Below are positions 7,710 to 16,082 of a stretch of 64,000 nucleotides of DNA, in pieces. Position numbers and translations under genes: made by a program. The stretch is taken from contig NZ_LIVM01000002.1 of NCBI RefSeq assembly GCF_001418685.1, forward strand, positions 175,022 to 239,021, written 5' to 3'. The stretch's first letter is position 1. Each line of letters starts with the position of its first letter. Under the pieces are notes generated by a model. It was not told the DNA's origin, made no database searches, and worked only from the letters and a program-made list of their open reading frames with translations. The stretch comes from Apibacter mensalis (GTDB taxonomy: Bacteria; Bacteroidota; Bacteroidia; Flavobacteriales; Weeksellaceae).

Positions 7710-7726
7710 TATTTATATATAAAATT

Positions 7727-8680
7727 ATGAATCCATTTGTATCAGTTATTATGGCTGCTTACAACGCAGAAAAACATATATCTGCATCTATTGAATCGGT
7801 ACTAAATCAATCCTATGCTAATTTTGAATTGCTGATTGTTAATGATGGGTCTACCGATAAAACTCAATCGATTGTAGAAAAGTTTTGTAAAAGAGATTCT
7901 CGAATTAAACTTATTAATAATTATAAAAACTTTTTTGTCATAAAATCACGCAATATTGGAATTGAAAAGGCAAAAGGTAAGTACATCGCAATATTGGACT
8001 CTGATGATCTGGCTTTACCCAATCGTCTGGAAAAACAAATAAAATTCCTGGAAAATAATTCTGAGGTATTTTTAATAGGAAGCAGTGCTCATATAATTGA
8101 TGAAACTAATAAAATAATTTACGATTTTAACGCCACTACCGGATATTATGAACTAAAAAAAGCTATTCACAAAAACAACCTCATCTATCATTCATCAATA
8201 ATGTTCAGAAATGAGAAGGTTCTATATCGTGAAAAAATGATTTATTCTGAAGATTATGATCTCATATTACGGTTGTTTTCAGAAGGAAAAAAAATTCAAA
8301 ATCTACCTGATATATTAATTTCCTATCGACAAACAGTCGGTTCCTTATCAAAAACCAAAGAAAGGTTGATCCAATGGTTATTTATTAATAAAGCCCGGAA
8401 ATTTTATCATGAGAGAATTTTAACCGGGAAAGACAACTATAATAATTTTGATCCAAATTCCTTGATTAACCTATTAGATATTAATTACCCTATCGATCAA
8501 AATGATCTGCTTGATGCAATGAAAATTTGTCTTTACAGAAAAGATCGAATACATTTGAAATTTTTACTAAAAAAATATCATAAAAATTATTCAGTGTCTA
8601 TTCGTTTCATTCTTTATAATCTTTTATCAAAAAATAAATATATTTTTGCTTTAATTAGTACTATTTATTCTAAGCTTTAA
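7727..8680 (+). CDS. Family 2 glycosyltransferase
   Basis: The GT-A fold of family GT2 is clear: PFVSVIMAAYNAEKHISASIESVLNQSY at the N-terminus, the nucleotide-binding VNDGSTDKT, and the metal-binding DSDD (~residues 88-91). A later SEDYDLILRL block is typical of the acceptor side of GT2 enzymes (the catalytic base region ED). It transfers a sugar from a nucleotide-sugar to a growing glycan on the cytosolic side. The last ~100 residues are basic and lack clear membrane helices. The sugar and acceptor cannot be told from sequence. It is 4 bp upstream of a second glycosyltransferase-like gene, so they are co-transcribed. Confidence 0.88.
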   Translation: MNPFVSVIMAAYNAEKHISASIESVLNQSYANFELLIVNDGSTDKTQSIVEKFCKRDSRIKLINNYKNFFVIKSRNIGIEKAKGKYIAILDSDDLALPNRLEKQIKFLENNSEVFLIGSSAHIIDETNKIIYDFNATTGYYELKKAIHKNNLIYHSSIMFRNEKVLYREKMIYSEDYDLILRLFSEGKKIQNLPDILISYRQTVGSLSKTKERLIQWLFINKARKFYHERILTGKDNYNNFDPNSLINLLDINYPIDQNDLLDAMKICLYRKDRIHLKFLLKKYHKNYSVSIRFILYNLLSKNKYIFALISTIYSKL

Positions 8681-8684
8681 AATT

Positions 8685-9713
8685 ATGGATATACTAATAA
8701 AATCTTTCAATCGTCCGTTCTATTTGGATAGGTGTTTAGCCAGTATTCAAACATTTGTAGATGGTACATATTCAATTAAAGTCTTAGATGATGGAACTCC
8801 TGAAAAATATTTAAACAAAATAAAAGTTAAGTATCCCACGATTAAAATTGTAAAATCTGAAAATTATTTAGAAAAAGAAGAAGCCATAAAACAAAATCTT
8901 AAAACAGGAAAAGAAATTGATGGTTTTAAAATTCCTACTCAATTATGGGTTACAGCTGTAAAAGAAGCATCGCCATATTTTATAATTACAGAAGATGATG
9001 TTTGGTTTACCAAAGAAATACATGTAAGCGAATTAATCAAGATCATGAAAGAGGAAGATATTTCATTGCTTAGACTTGGCTGGTTAGGGAACGATAATTT
9101 TATTAAACAATTTAAACATGTTGAAATTACTCCTTACATAACTGCTAACTACCCTGATCTTTTTACTGCTTCCCCTTTCATTATGAGATGCTTCTTTTAT
9201 AATAAATTAAAATTTTTCAGCTTATTATATAAATTAGGATTGGTTACCAATCATACTAAAGCAAAATATTGGATATTAAATTCCATTCTTATGGGTATAT
9301 ATAAAAAAGAATATTGGCTTAAAATATGGGATAATATTGACGGAAAAGTTGATGAGAAAAGACAATTATATAACTCGACCATGTACTACCGTAAATATAA
9401 ACATAACAAAAAAATGATAGCTCAATTAAATGATGAAGTTATGAAAACTACATTTACTTCATCAGCTACCAATTCCTATCATAATTATGGATTCGATTTC
9501 GATGTAAATCAATATAATTTTCTAATGAATGAAAAATGGTTTTCCGGTGAATTTGATTCACTACAAAATTTTCCTAAGGATTTTTCAGAAGATTACATTG
9601 CATCGTTTTTGAAAAATAAGGATAATCGAAAAATAAAACTCCAAGAGTGGAAAAAATGGTCGGAAAAATTTAAAAATCAATACCGGATTCAAGGCTGTTC
9701 TGTTGATGAATAA
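8685..9713 (+). CDS. GT-A-like glycosyltransferase, specificity unknown
   Basis: The N-terminus (MDILIKSFNRPFYLDRCLASI, then KVLDDGTPEKY) resembles the nucleotide-sugar binding half of GT2 enzymes, and ITEDDVWF near residue 105 could be the DxD metal site. The remaining ~230 residues match no family I can name; they are rich in W, Y and K. It follows the first glycosyltransferase by 4 bp and ends in a terminator. The pair stands alone, without the usual polysaccharide or LPS genes around it. An enzyme acting with its partner on one glycan is the simplest reading. Confidence 0.65.
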   Translation: MDILIKSFNRPFYLDRCLASIQTFVDGTYSIKVLDDGTPEKYLNKIKVKYPTIKIVKSENYLEKEEAIKQNLKTGKEIDGFKIPTQLWVTAVKEASPYFIITEDDVWFTKEIHVSELIKIMKEEDISLLRLGWLGNDNFIKQFKHVEITPYITANYPDLFTASPFIMRCFFYNKLKFFSLLYKLGLVTNHTKAKYWILNSILMGIYKKEYWLKIWDNIDGKVDEKRQLYNSTMYYRKYKHNKKMIAQLNDEVMKTTFTSSATNSYHNYGFDFDVNQYNFLMNEKWFSGEFDSLQNFPKDFSEDYIASFLKNKDNRKIKLQEWKKWSEKFKNQYRIQGCSVDE

Positions 9714-9784
9714 AGGTTATAGATGTAATTTTTAAGATTGTCGATTATACAAAATAATCTTGTTAGGTTGAATATAAAACAAAG

Positions 9785-9820
9785 AAAGAATAAGCTGTAA
9801 AAACTGCTTATTCTTTTAAT
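9785..9820. terminator. Bidirectional terminator between convergent genes
   Basis: Perfect 11-bp stem: AAAGAATAAGC (9785-9795) with GCTTATTCTTT (9806-9816), with T or A runs on both sides. It serves the glycosyltransferase pair (plus) and the MerR/acidic-protein pair (minus). Confidence 0.7.
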
Positions 9821-9843
9821 AGTATAAAAAAATCTAAGGATGA

Positions 9844-10080
9844 TTAATCCTCATCTTCTTCCTCATATTTTTCAATTTCTGCATCACAAAAATCAAAAGC
9901 TTGTTGAATCAAAGAATTTACTTCATTGGCTACATCTTCTTCTTCTCCTTCTAAATCATCAAACCACTCAACCTCTTCCTCCTCTACATTTAAAATAAAT
10001 CTAGGAAACTCTGTATGTACCACAAATAAATCTTCAGGAAAATCTGAATTGTCTGCCATTAAAAATTTAGGTAATTTCAT
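9844..10080 (-). CDS. Small acidic conserved protein
   Basis: A 78-residue protein with no signal peptide or membrane segment. It opens MKLPKFLMADNSDFPEDLFVVHTEFPRFILNVEEEEVEWF and is extremely acidic toward the end (EEEDED). Similar short proteins occur widely in Flavobacteriia without an assigned role. It lies 20 bp after the MerR regulator gene on the same strand, so they probably share a transcript. I cannot give it a function. Confidence 0.6.
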   Translation of the reverse strand: MKLPKFLMADNSDFPEDLFVVHTEFPRFILNVEEEEVEWFDDLEGEEEDVANEVNSLIQQAFDFCDAEIEKYEEEDED

Positions 10081-10100
10081 ATTATCTTTATTTAATTTTT

Positions 10101-10433
10101 TTATTCGTCTAATAATTCTTTTAATTTAATTAATTCTGCCTTCACCATCTCTAAACGAGTAATTATCTCAACTTTCACGGATAAGTTTTGTTGTGACTGT
10201 AAAGCAACTTTTGCTCCTTCTAAGGTATATCCTTTTTCTTTTACTAAATGAAAGATTATTTTAAAATTTTCAATATCTTTTGGGGTAAAAAAACGGTTTC
10301 CTTTCTTATTTTTTTTGGGGGAAATAATGTCAAATTCTTTTTCCCAAAACCTTATCAGTGAACTATTTACATTAAAAGCCTGTGCTACTTCGCCTATAGA
10401 ATAATATAATTTTTCAGGAAGCTGTACGTTCAT
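10101..10433 (-). CDS. MerR-family transcriptional regulator
   Basis: The 110 residues hold the MerR winged helix-turn-helix: YYSIGEVAQAFNVNSSLIRFWEKEFDIISPKKNKKGNRFFTPKDIENFKIIFHLVKEKGYTLEGA. The C-terminal ~35 residues form a short coiled coil (VEIITRLEMVKAELIKLKELLDE) for dimerisation. There is no effector domain and no cysteine set for metals, so it belongs to the short single-domain MerR proteins common in Bacteroidota. Such proteins bind DNA between -35 and -10 elements. The target is unknown. It is co-directional with the 78-residue acidic protein gene 20 bp downstream. Confidence 0.85.
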   Translation of the reverse strand: MNVQLPEKLYYSIGEVAQAFNVNSSLIRFWEKEFDIISPKKNKKGNRFFTPKDIENFKIIFHLVKEKGYTLEGAKVALQSQQNLSVKVEIITRLEMVKAELIKLKELLDE

Positions 10434-10551
10434 TATTCAAATCTAATATTTTTTAATGCAACTTACTAAATTTTGATTAAAAAAATCGATCTATTTTAAG
10501 GACCATTTCAATTTATCAACAACAACTACGATAGATGCTCTAAAAAATAAT

Positions 10552-10559
10552 TATATTTG
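10552..10559 (+). promoter_or_regulatory. btuB: -7 promoter element (TATATTTG) of the B12 uptake operon
   Basis: TATATTTG matches TAnnTTTG. The start of transcription expected about 7 bp later falls at the beginning of the riboswitch P1 stem (10563), which supports both calls. Confidence 0.65.
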
Positions 10560-10562
10560 CTT

Positions 10563-10738
10563 GAATTTGGTGATTGTTAATTACTAGTTAAAAAACAATC
10601 TTAAAAGGGAATTCGGTGTAAATCCGAAACAGGCCCGCTGCTGTAATCTTTAAATATGTTTTAAGAGTTATGCCACTGAGTAATTATTAGCTTGGGAAGG
10701 TTCTTAAAATGAAGTAAGTCAGAATACCTGCCAGATTT
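10563..10738 (+). ncRNA. Cobalamin riboswitch
   Basis: The core elements of the adenosylcobalamin riboswitch appear in order: GGGAATTCGGTGTAAATCC (~10608), the GCCCGCTGCTGTAA block (~10633), GCCACTG (10672-10678), GGGAAGG (10694-10700) and the B12 box AGTCAGAATACCTGCC (~10717-10732). GAATTTGG (10563-10570) pairs with CCAGATTT (10731-10738) as closing stem P1. Bound B12 would shut down the downstream btuB and btuG-like genes. The 125 bp between P1 and the ATG hold the expression platform; I cannot tell whether it acts on transcription or translation. Confidence 0.93.
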
Positions 10739-10863
10739 GAATATAGTTTTAAAAGCTTTCGTGGAATAAGGCTGAAAACATTAAAAGCATTTCAAATTTA
10801 CTTTTCCTGTTTTCTTTTCCGGAAACTAGTTAACTATGCCTATAATTCAAGATACTCGACAAA

Positions 10864-12900
10864 ATGATGAGGAACATCAATCAGAAAAATATGGTATTTG
10901 TTTATGTTATAAGCCTGATGAGTTCTTTATCTTATTCGCAAGAAAAAAAAGATAGCCTTAAAATTACTGAATTACAGGAGGTTGTTGCAACCGGGAAAAG
11001 AAACGACAAAGGAATAATTCCATACCAAGAATTGAAAGGAAAAGAATTAGAAAATCGTGCTAGCTCTTCTGTAGCTGATGCCGTCCGTTTATTTTCCGGA
11101 ATACAACTTAGAGATTATGGAGGAGTTGGTGGGATAAAAACAGTTAACATCCGAGGAATGGGAAGCGAACATGTAGGTGTTTTTTATGACGGAATACAAG
11201 TAGGAAATGCACAAAACGGAATGGTAGATCTAGGAAAATTTTCTATGGATAATTTAGAATCCATCTCTGTATACAATGGACAAAAAAGTCAAATATTTCA
11301 GTCCGCAAAAGATTTTGGCTCATCTGGAAGCATTTATCTTACTACCAAACGTCCTGTATTTACGGAATTAAAAAAAACGAATATAAATGCAACTTATCGT
11401 TCCGGATCGTTTCAATTAATTAACCCCTCTATTCTATGGGAACAAAAATTATCCTCTTCAGTTACTTCATCATTAAATATTGAATATATCAATTCAGATG
11501 GGAAATATATATATCAGCAGAAGAAAGGAAACTGGGATACTATTGCTATAAGGCAAAATGGGAACATAAGTGCTTTCCGAGCAGAGGGTAGTTTATTCGG
11601 TATCTTTACCGATGGAACATGGAATGTAAAAGGATACTACTATGATTCCGACAGAGGAATACCCGGAGCGGTTTTAAAAAATTCTTATAAAAGATATCAA
11701 TTCGCCCAACAATGGGATCGCAACTTCTTTTTACAAGGCTCATTAGAAAAACTGATCAGTTCAAAATATAAAATATTAATAAATACAAAGTTTGCCCATG
11801 ATTTTTTGCACTATAAAAATTTAGAAGTTTTTAAAGACCCTAAATGGGGAGATAAATTTTCCAATCTTATAAATAATACGTATAAGCAAGAAGAAATATA
11901 TATTTCAACCGCTCAACAAATTTCATTGTTCTCTTTTTGGGATATATCTTTATCTGCCGACTATCAGAACAATAGTATGAATGCTGACCTGAAAAATTTT
12001 TCTTCTCCCAAAAGAAATACGGAAATGATCGCTTTAGCTTCATCTTTACACTTTGCTAATATAAAACTTCAGTCCAGTGTTTTAGGCACATTTGTGCAAG
12101 AAAAAACGAATTCTAACAATAGTACGGGAACAGCTTCAGATAAGAGTGAGTTTACCCCTGCTCTCTTTTTTAATTATAAACCTTTACGATCGATAGATTT
12201 AAGTATACATAGTTTTTACAAAAGAATTTTTAGAATGCCAACATTCAATGATTTATACTATACGGATTTTGGAAATTCTAATTTAAAGCCTGAATATACT
12301 AATCAGTTTGATGTAGGTCTTAATTTAAATAAAAACTTTACTTCAAGTTTGTTTAGTCATATTGATTTTACCATTGATGCATATTATAATACAGTTAGAA
12401 ATAAGATCATTGCTTATCCTAAAGGGCAACAATTTCGTTGGACGATGCTAAATTTTGGTAAATCCCGTATACGAGGATTAGATATTTCTACTCAAACTTC
12501 ATGGTTAATTAAAGACATTCTTTTCTCAACCAGAATAACCTATACTTATGAAGATGCTCAGAATTTATCTTCTCCGGTTTTAAATTATAAAAATCAGCTT
12601 CCTTACATTCCTTGGAACAGCGGTTCTCTCGTATTTGGGTGTGTATATAAAGATTGGAATTTTAATTACAGTTTTATGTATACCGGAGAACGGTATAATT
12701 CTCCGGCTAACAACATTGACAATCTTGTGAAAGCTTGGTATACCCATGACATACAACTTTCCAAAGAATTCATTTTAACTTATATCCAATGTAAAGCATC
12801 TTTACAAATTAATAATATTTTTAATAAGTTTTACGATATAGTAGCCAATTATCCCATGCCGGGTAGAAATTATAAGATCATCATTAAATTTAACATATGA
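10864..12900 (+). CDS. btuB: TonB-dependent outer-membrane cobalamin receptor, BtuB-like
   Basis: The 678-residue protein has a signal peptide (~1-25, ending SLSYSQ), a TonB-box-like stretch (ELQEVVATGK), a plug domain (~50-170: VADAVRLFSGIQLRDYGGVGGIKTVNIRGMGSEHVGVFYDGIQVGN) and a C-terminal 22-strand barrel with the usual FNDLYYTDFGNSNLKPEYTNQFDVG segment. It imports a ligand across the outer membrane with TonB energy. The ligand is called from context: a cobalamin riboswitch sits in its leader and a BtuG-like propeller lipoprotein gene overlaps its end by 4 bp (ATGA). No inner-membrane btuCDF genes are nearby. Confidence 0.9.
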   Translation: MMRNINQKNMVFVYVISLMSSLSYSQEKKDSLKITELQEVVATGKRNDKGIIPYQELKGKELENRASSSVADAVRLFSGIQLRDYGGVGGIKTVNIRGMGSEHVGVFYDGIQVGNAQNGMVDLGKFSMDNLESISVYNGQKSQIFQSAKDFGSSGSIYLTTKRPVFTELKKTNINATYRSGSFQLINPSILWEQKLSSSVTSSLNIEYINSDGKYIYQQKKGNWDTIAIRQNGNISAFRAEGSLFGIFTDGTWNVKGYYYDSDRGIPGAVLKNSYKRYQFAQQWDRNFFLQGSLEKLISSKYKILINTKFAHDFLHYKNLEVFKDPKWGDKFSNLINNTYKQEEIYISTAQQISLFSFWDISLSADYQNNSMNADLKNFSSPKRNTEMIALASSLHFANIKLQSSVLGTFVQEKTNSNNSTGTASDKSEFTPALFFNYKPLRSIDLSIHSFYKRIFRMPTFNDLYYTDFGNSNLKPEYTNQFDVGLNLNKNFTSSLFSHIDFTIDAYYNTVRNKIIAYPKGQQFRWTMLNFGKSRIRGLDISTQTSWLIKDILFSTRITYTYEDAQNLSSPVLNYKNQLPYIPWNSGSLVFGCVYKDWNFNYSFMYTGERYNSPANNIDNLVKAWYTHDIQLSKEFILTYIQCKASLQINNIFNKFYDIVANYPMPGRNYKIIIKFNI

Positions 12901-14033
12901 AAAAACTAGTAACTACTAGCGGAGTAGCAAGAAAATTTTTATTACCATTTTTATTTATAATTACACCATTCTTTGTTTCTTGTAGTAATGACGATTCTTG
13001 GTCTGACCAGAATACTATTATTGAATCACAACCGGGTGCCAAACAAGGTTTATATATTTTAAATGAAGGCAATTATCAACAAAATAACTCATCTCTATCC
13101 TATTTTGATTTTGATACAGCCGATTTTTTTAAAGATTACTTTACCAAAACCAACCCCAATCAAGGAGGTTTAGGTGACACCGGAAATGATTTGAAAATTT
13201 ATAAAGATAAAATGTATGCGGTAATCAACAATTCCAATTATGTTGAAGTTATGGATGCGAAAACCGCAAAGCATATAGGAAAAATAACCGTTCCCAATTG
13301 TAGATATATAACTTTTGATGGCGACTATGCGTTTGTATCCTCGTATGCCAGTGATACTCTAAATGGACCGGGATATGTAGCTAAAATTGATATTAATAAC
13401 GGTACTATAGTAAATGAAGTTTCTGTTGGACGTAATCCGGAAGAAATGACTATTGTAAATAACAAACTTTATGTTGCTAATTCAGGAGGATATTATTTTC
13501 CGGATTATGATACAACCGTTTCTGTAATTGACTTGAACTCATTCACGAAAATTTATGATATAGAAGTGGGTAAAAACTTGCATAGAATAAGAAAAGATAA
13601 AAATAATCATATTTGGGTTACCTCAAGAGGTGATTATGGTAATTTCAAACCTTTAGTGGCTGTTATTGATCCTTCTACAGATGAAATCATTAATAAGCTG
13701 GATATAGCTATTTCCGACTTAACTTTTTACAATGAAAAAATTTATTTTTACGGATCTGAATATACCTCCGGAAAAACCTTAACTAATTATGGTATAATAA
13801 ACGTAGATACACAAAAAATCATATCTTCCGAATTAATTAAAGACGGAACAAAGTCTGAAATTATGGCTCCATATGGAATAATTGCCGATCCAAAAGATGG
13901 TAGTTTTTTCATAGCAGATGCTATGGATTTTGTTTCTGACGGAAAAATATATTACTTTAGTAAAAACGGTAATCTAAAATGGTGGAAATCAACAGGAATT
14001 TCGCCCGGACATTTTGCCATAGTAATTAAATAA
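12897..14033 (+). CDS. btuG: BtuG-like surface lipoprotein (YncE/DUF5074-type beta-propeller)
   Basis: A long lipoprotein signal ends at FFVSC (Cys29), followed by SNDDSWSD, acidic residues that fit the surface-export signal. The rest (378 residues in all) is a string of propeller blades (GLYILNEGNYQQNNSSLSYF; DLKIYKDKMYAVINN; PEEMTIVNNKLYVANSGG; VSVIDLNSF; PYGIIADPKDGSFFIADA). In gut Bacteroides, BtuG is a surface seven-bladed propeller that binds cobalamin very tightly and hands it to BtuB. Similar fold, lipid anchor, riboswitch control and a 4-bp overlap with btuB point to the same role here. The ligand is inferred. A terminator follows at 14061. Confidence 0.8.
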   Translation: MKKLVTTSGVARKFLLPFLFIITPFFVSCSNDDSWSDQNTIIESQPGAKQGLYILNEGNYQQNNSSLSYFDFDTADFFKDYFTKTNPNQGGLGDTGNDLKIYKDKMYAVINNSNYVEVMDAKTAKHIGKITVPNCRYITFDGDYAFVSSYASDTLNGPGYVAKIDINNGTIVNEVSVGRNPEEMTIVNNKLYVANSGGYYFPDYDTTVSVIDLNSFTKIYDIEVGKNLHRIRKDKNNHIWVTSRGDYGNFKPLVAVIDPSTDEIINKLDIAISDLTFYNEKIYFYGSEYTSGKTLTNYGIINVDTQKIISSELIKDGTKSEIMAPYGIIADPKDGSFFIADAMDFVSDGKIYYFSKNGNLKWWKSTGISPGHFAIVIK

Positions 14034-14060
14034 AGTCTATAAATAATGTAAGCAATGAAA

Positions 14061-14098
14061 AATGAAAAGGTTGTGGGATCACAACTTTTTCATTTTTT
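14061..14098 (+). terminator. Terminator of the B12 operon
   Basis: A 15-bp stem, AATGAAAAGGTTGTG (14061-14075) with CACAACTTTTTCATT (14080-14094), with one G-U pair and a 4-base loop, followed by a T-rich run. Confidence 0.8.
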
Positions 14099-14308
14099 AT
14101 TATACTAGTTGTTCATGAATTAATTTATTGGAAAATTTATAAAAATCTACTAAAACAAAAATTAATTTTGAGATAAAATTTGTATAACAGTCTGAAAATT
14201 AAATTTTAAAATAACTTACTATATTTCATAAATTTATTAAATTTACTGAGGTATTATATAATACGTTACTATTTTAACTTTTTAATTTTACAGTTTAATC
14301 AAAAATTG

Positions 14309-14316
14309 TAACTTTG
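14309..14316 (+). promoter_or_regulatory. -7 promoter element (TAACTTTG) of nuoN
   Basis: TAACTTTG matches TAnnTTTG and lies 33 bp before the nuoN ATG. Together with the terminator at 14061 this gives nuoN its own transcript. No clear TTG at -33. Confidence 0.5.
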
Positions 14317-14349
14317 GATGCAAAACTTTAAAAAAATACTAAAAATATA

Positions 14350-15744
14350 ATGAGCATCATCATCATTATTTTCGCAGCAGCCATCCTGAGTCTTTATTCA
14401 GGTGTTTTCGGGCAGGGGAAATATTCTCAACCATTTGCAATTTTAGGATTACTTATCGCTTTAATCGCTTCTTTTTATGGAGATAGTCCCTTTTTCACGC
14501 GATATGCGTCCATGTTTGCTTTTGATCAAACTGCCAAAATATTTACACAAATATCATTATTGGCCACTTTGTTAATCGTATTCTTAGGAAAATATGCATT
14601 TCGTCTCATCGATCACCATCAGGCAGAAGTATACAGCTTAATGCTTTTTGCTCTTTGCGGGGGTATCGTACTTTTCTCATATCAAAATTTGATAACTTTA
14701 TTTTTAGGTATTGAAATTTTATCTATACCTTTATATGTATTAGCCGGAAGTAATAAGAATGATTTGCGTTCTAACGAGGCTTCCATTAAATATTTCTTAT
14801 TAGGAGCTTTTGCTACCGGATTTCTACTTTTTGGAATAACATTAATTTATGGTATAACCGGTTCTTTTGACCTACAAACTATACGTTTATACAGCATACA
14901 GGCAACCCATTATCCCACTCTTTACATAACCGGGATTATTTTACTGCTAGTCGGTTTACTCTTCAAGATATCCATAGTTCCATTTCATTTTTGGGCTCCC
15001 GATGTATACGAAGGATCTCCTTCACTTATTACTGCTTTTATGGCATCTGTTGTAAAAATTTCAGGATTTGTAGCCTTATATAAATTGGTTGAAACAGCCT
15101 TTATCGGTCAATTAAACCAATGGCAATATATAATATTCTACGCAGCAATTTTAACGTTATTATCTGCAAATATTGTTGGTGTTCTACAAAAAAATGCAAA
15201 AAGAATGTTAGCCTATTCAAGCATTTCACATGCCGGTTATTTATTGCTTATATTTTTCAACACAGATGCTAATTCCGTATATACCTTGGCATTCTATTTA
15301 TTAGCTTATTCTCTTTCTACAATAGGTGCTTTTATCAGCCTTATTTACATCGAAAGAATTTCGCATGGAATTACCGAAATAAATGCTTTTAATGGATTAG
15401 CGAAGAAACAACCCATCTTAGCTTTAGTAACTACTATCTCACTCTTATCCATGGCTGGTATACCATTAACATCCGGATTTATTGCTAAGTTTACTTTGTT
15501 TTCACAAGCATTGTACACCCAGCCTATTTTAGTTGTTATTGCTATTATAGGATCTGCAATCAGCATAGGATACTATCTTACAATAGTCATAGCTATGTAT
15601 TTTAAACCCGGCTATAAAGAATTAAACGAGGCTAAAAAAGCTCCTTATATTTACAACGTTATAGCGGTTATATTAGTGATCTTACTCATTCTTTTAGGAG
15701 TGTATCCTGAACCTGTATTTTCTTGTTTAGCATCAGCTAATTAA
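14350..15744 (+). CDS. nuoN: NADH-quinone oxidoreductase subunit N
   Basis: The 464-residue protein has about 14 membrane helices and the conserved core of antiporter-like complex I subunits: the helix with LGIEILSIPLYVLAG (the key Glu in LGIE), KYFLLGAFATGFLLFGITLIYG, the lysine-bearing LVGLLFKISIVPFHFWAPDVYEGSP, and ISHAGYLLL. NuoN is one of three proton-pumping membrane subunits of complex I. The length is normal. Oddly, no other nuo gene is beside it: a terminated B12 operon lies before it and its own terminator after it, so it works only if the other subunits are encoded elsewhere. Confidence 0.92.
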   Translation: MSIIIIIFAAAILSLYSGVFGQGKYSQPFAILGLLIALIASFYGDSPFFTRYASMFAFDQTAKIFTQISLLATLLIVFLGKYAFRLIDHHQAEVYSLMLFALCGGIVLFSYQNLITLFLGIEILSIPLYVLAGSNKNDLRSNEASIKYFLLGAFATGFLLFGITLIYGITGSFDLQTIRLYSIQATHYPTLYITGIILLLVGLLFKISIVPFHFWAPDVYEGSPSLITAFMASVVKISGFVALYKLVETAFIGQLNQWQYIIFYAAILTLLSANIVGVLQKNAKRMLAYSSISHAGYLLLIFFNTDANSVYTLAFYLLAYSLSTIGAFISLIYIERISHGITEINAFNGLAKKQPILALVTTISLLSMAGIPLTSGFIAKFTLFSQALYTQPILVVIAIIGSAISIGYYLTIVIAMYFKPGYKELNEAKKAPYIYNVIAVILVILLILLGVYPEPVFSCLASAN

Positions 15745-15848
15745 AAAAGTAAACAGTTTTGTTGAGAATTTAAATGGATGGTTTTATTTAATAGAATTAC
15801 CTAAAAAACAGATAAATATATTTAAATAACAATATTGTAAAAAACTAG

Positions 15849-15876
15849 AAGGTCGCAAAACGTTGCGACTTTTTAA
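15849..15876 (+). terminator. Terminator of nuoN
   Basis: The stem AAGGTCGCAA (15849-15858) pairs with TTGCGACTTT (15863-15872), with one G-U pair, loop AACG, then more T. It lies ~105 bp after the stop. The rest of this 338-bp gap is AT-rich with nothing else seen. Confidence 0.75.
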
Positions 15877-16082
15877 TTTTACCTGAGTATGTAAAATAGT
15901 AACATAATCTTTTAAATCTATAATTTACTTTTTACTTCATTTATGTCTTTATTACGATTATTATATTTTATCTATATCGTCTCTAAAAGTATATATATCA
16001 TTAATTTTTTTTTATTTTCTCATACATACTTGAAAATCAAAATCCTCTCACATTACCTTTAATTTATTTTATACTATCTATA

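Noticed and set aside
10101-10433. MerR regulator as controller of the B12 operon
   Set aside because: It is divergent from that operon, but the operon already has a complete riboswitch, and no MerR-type spaced palindrome is visible at its promoter.
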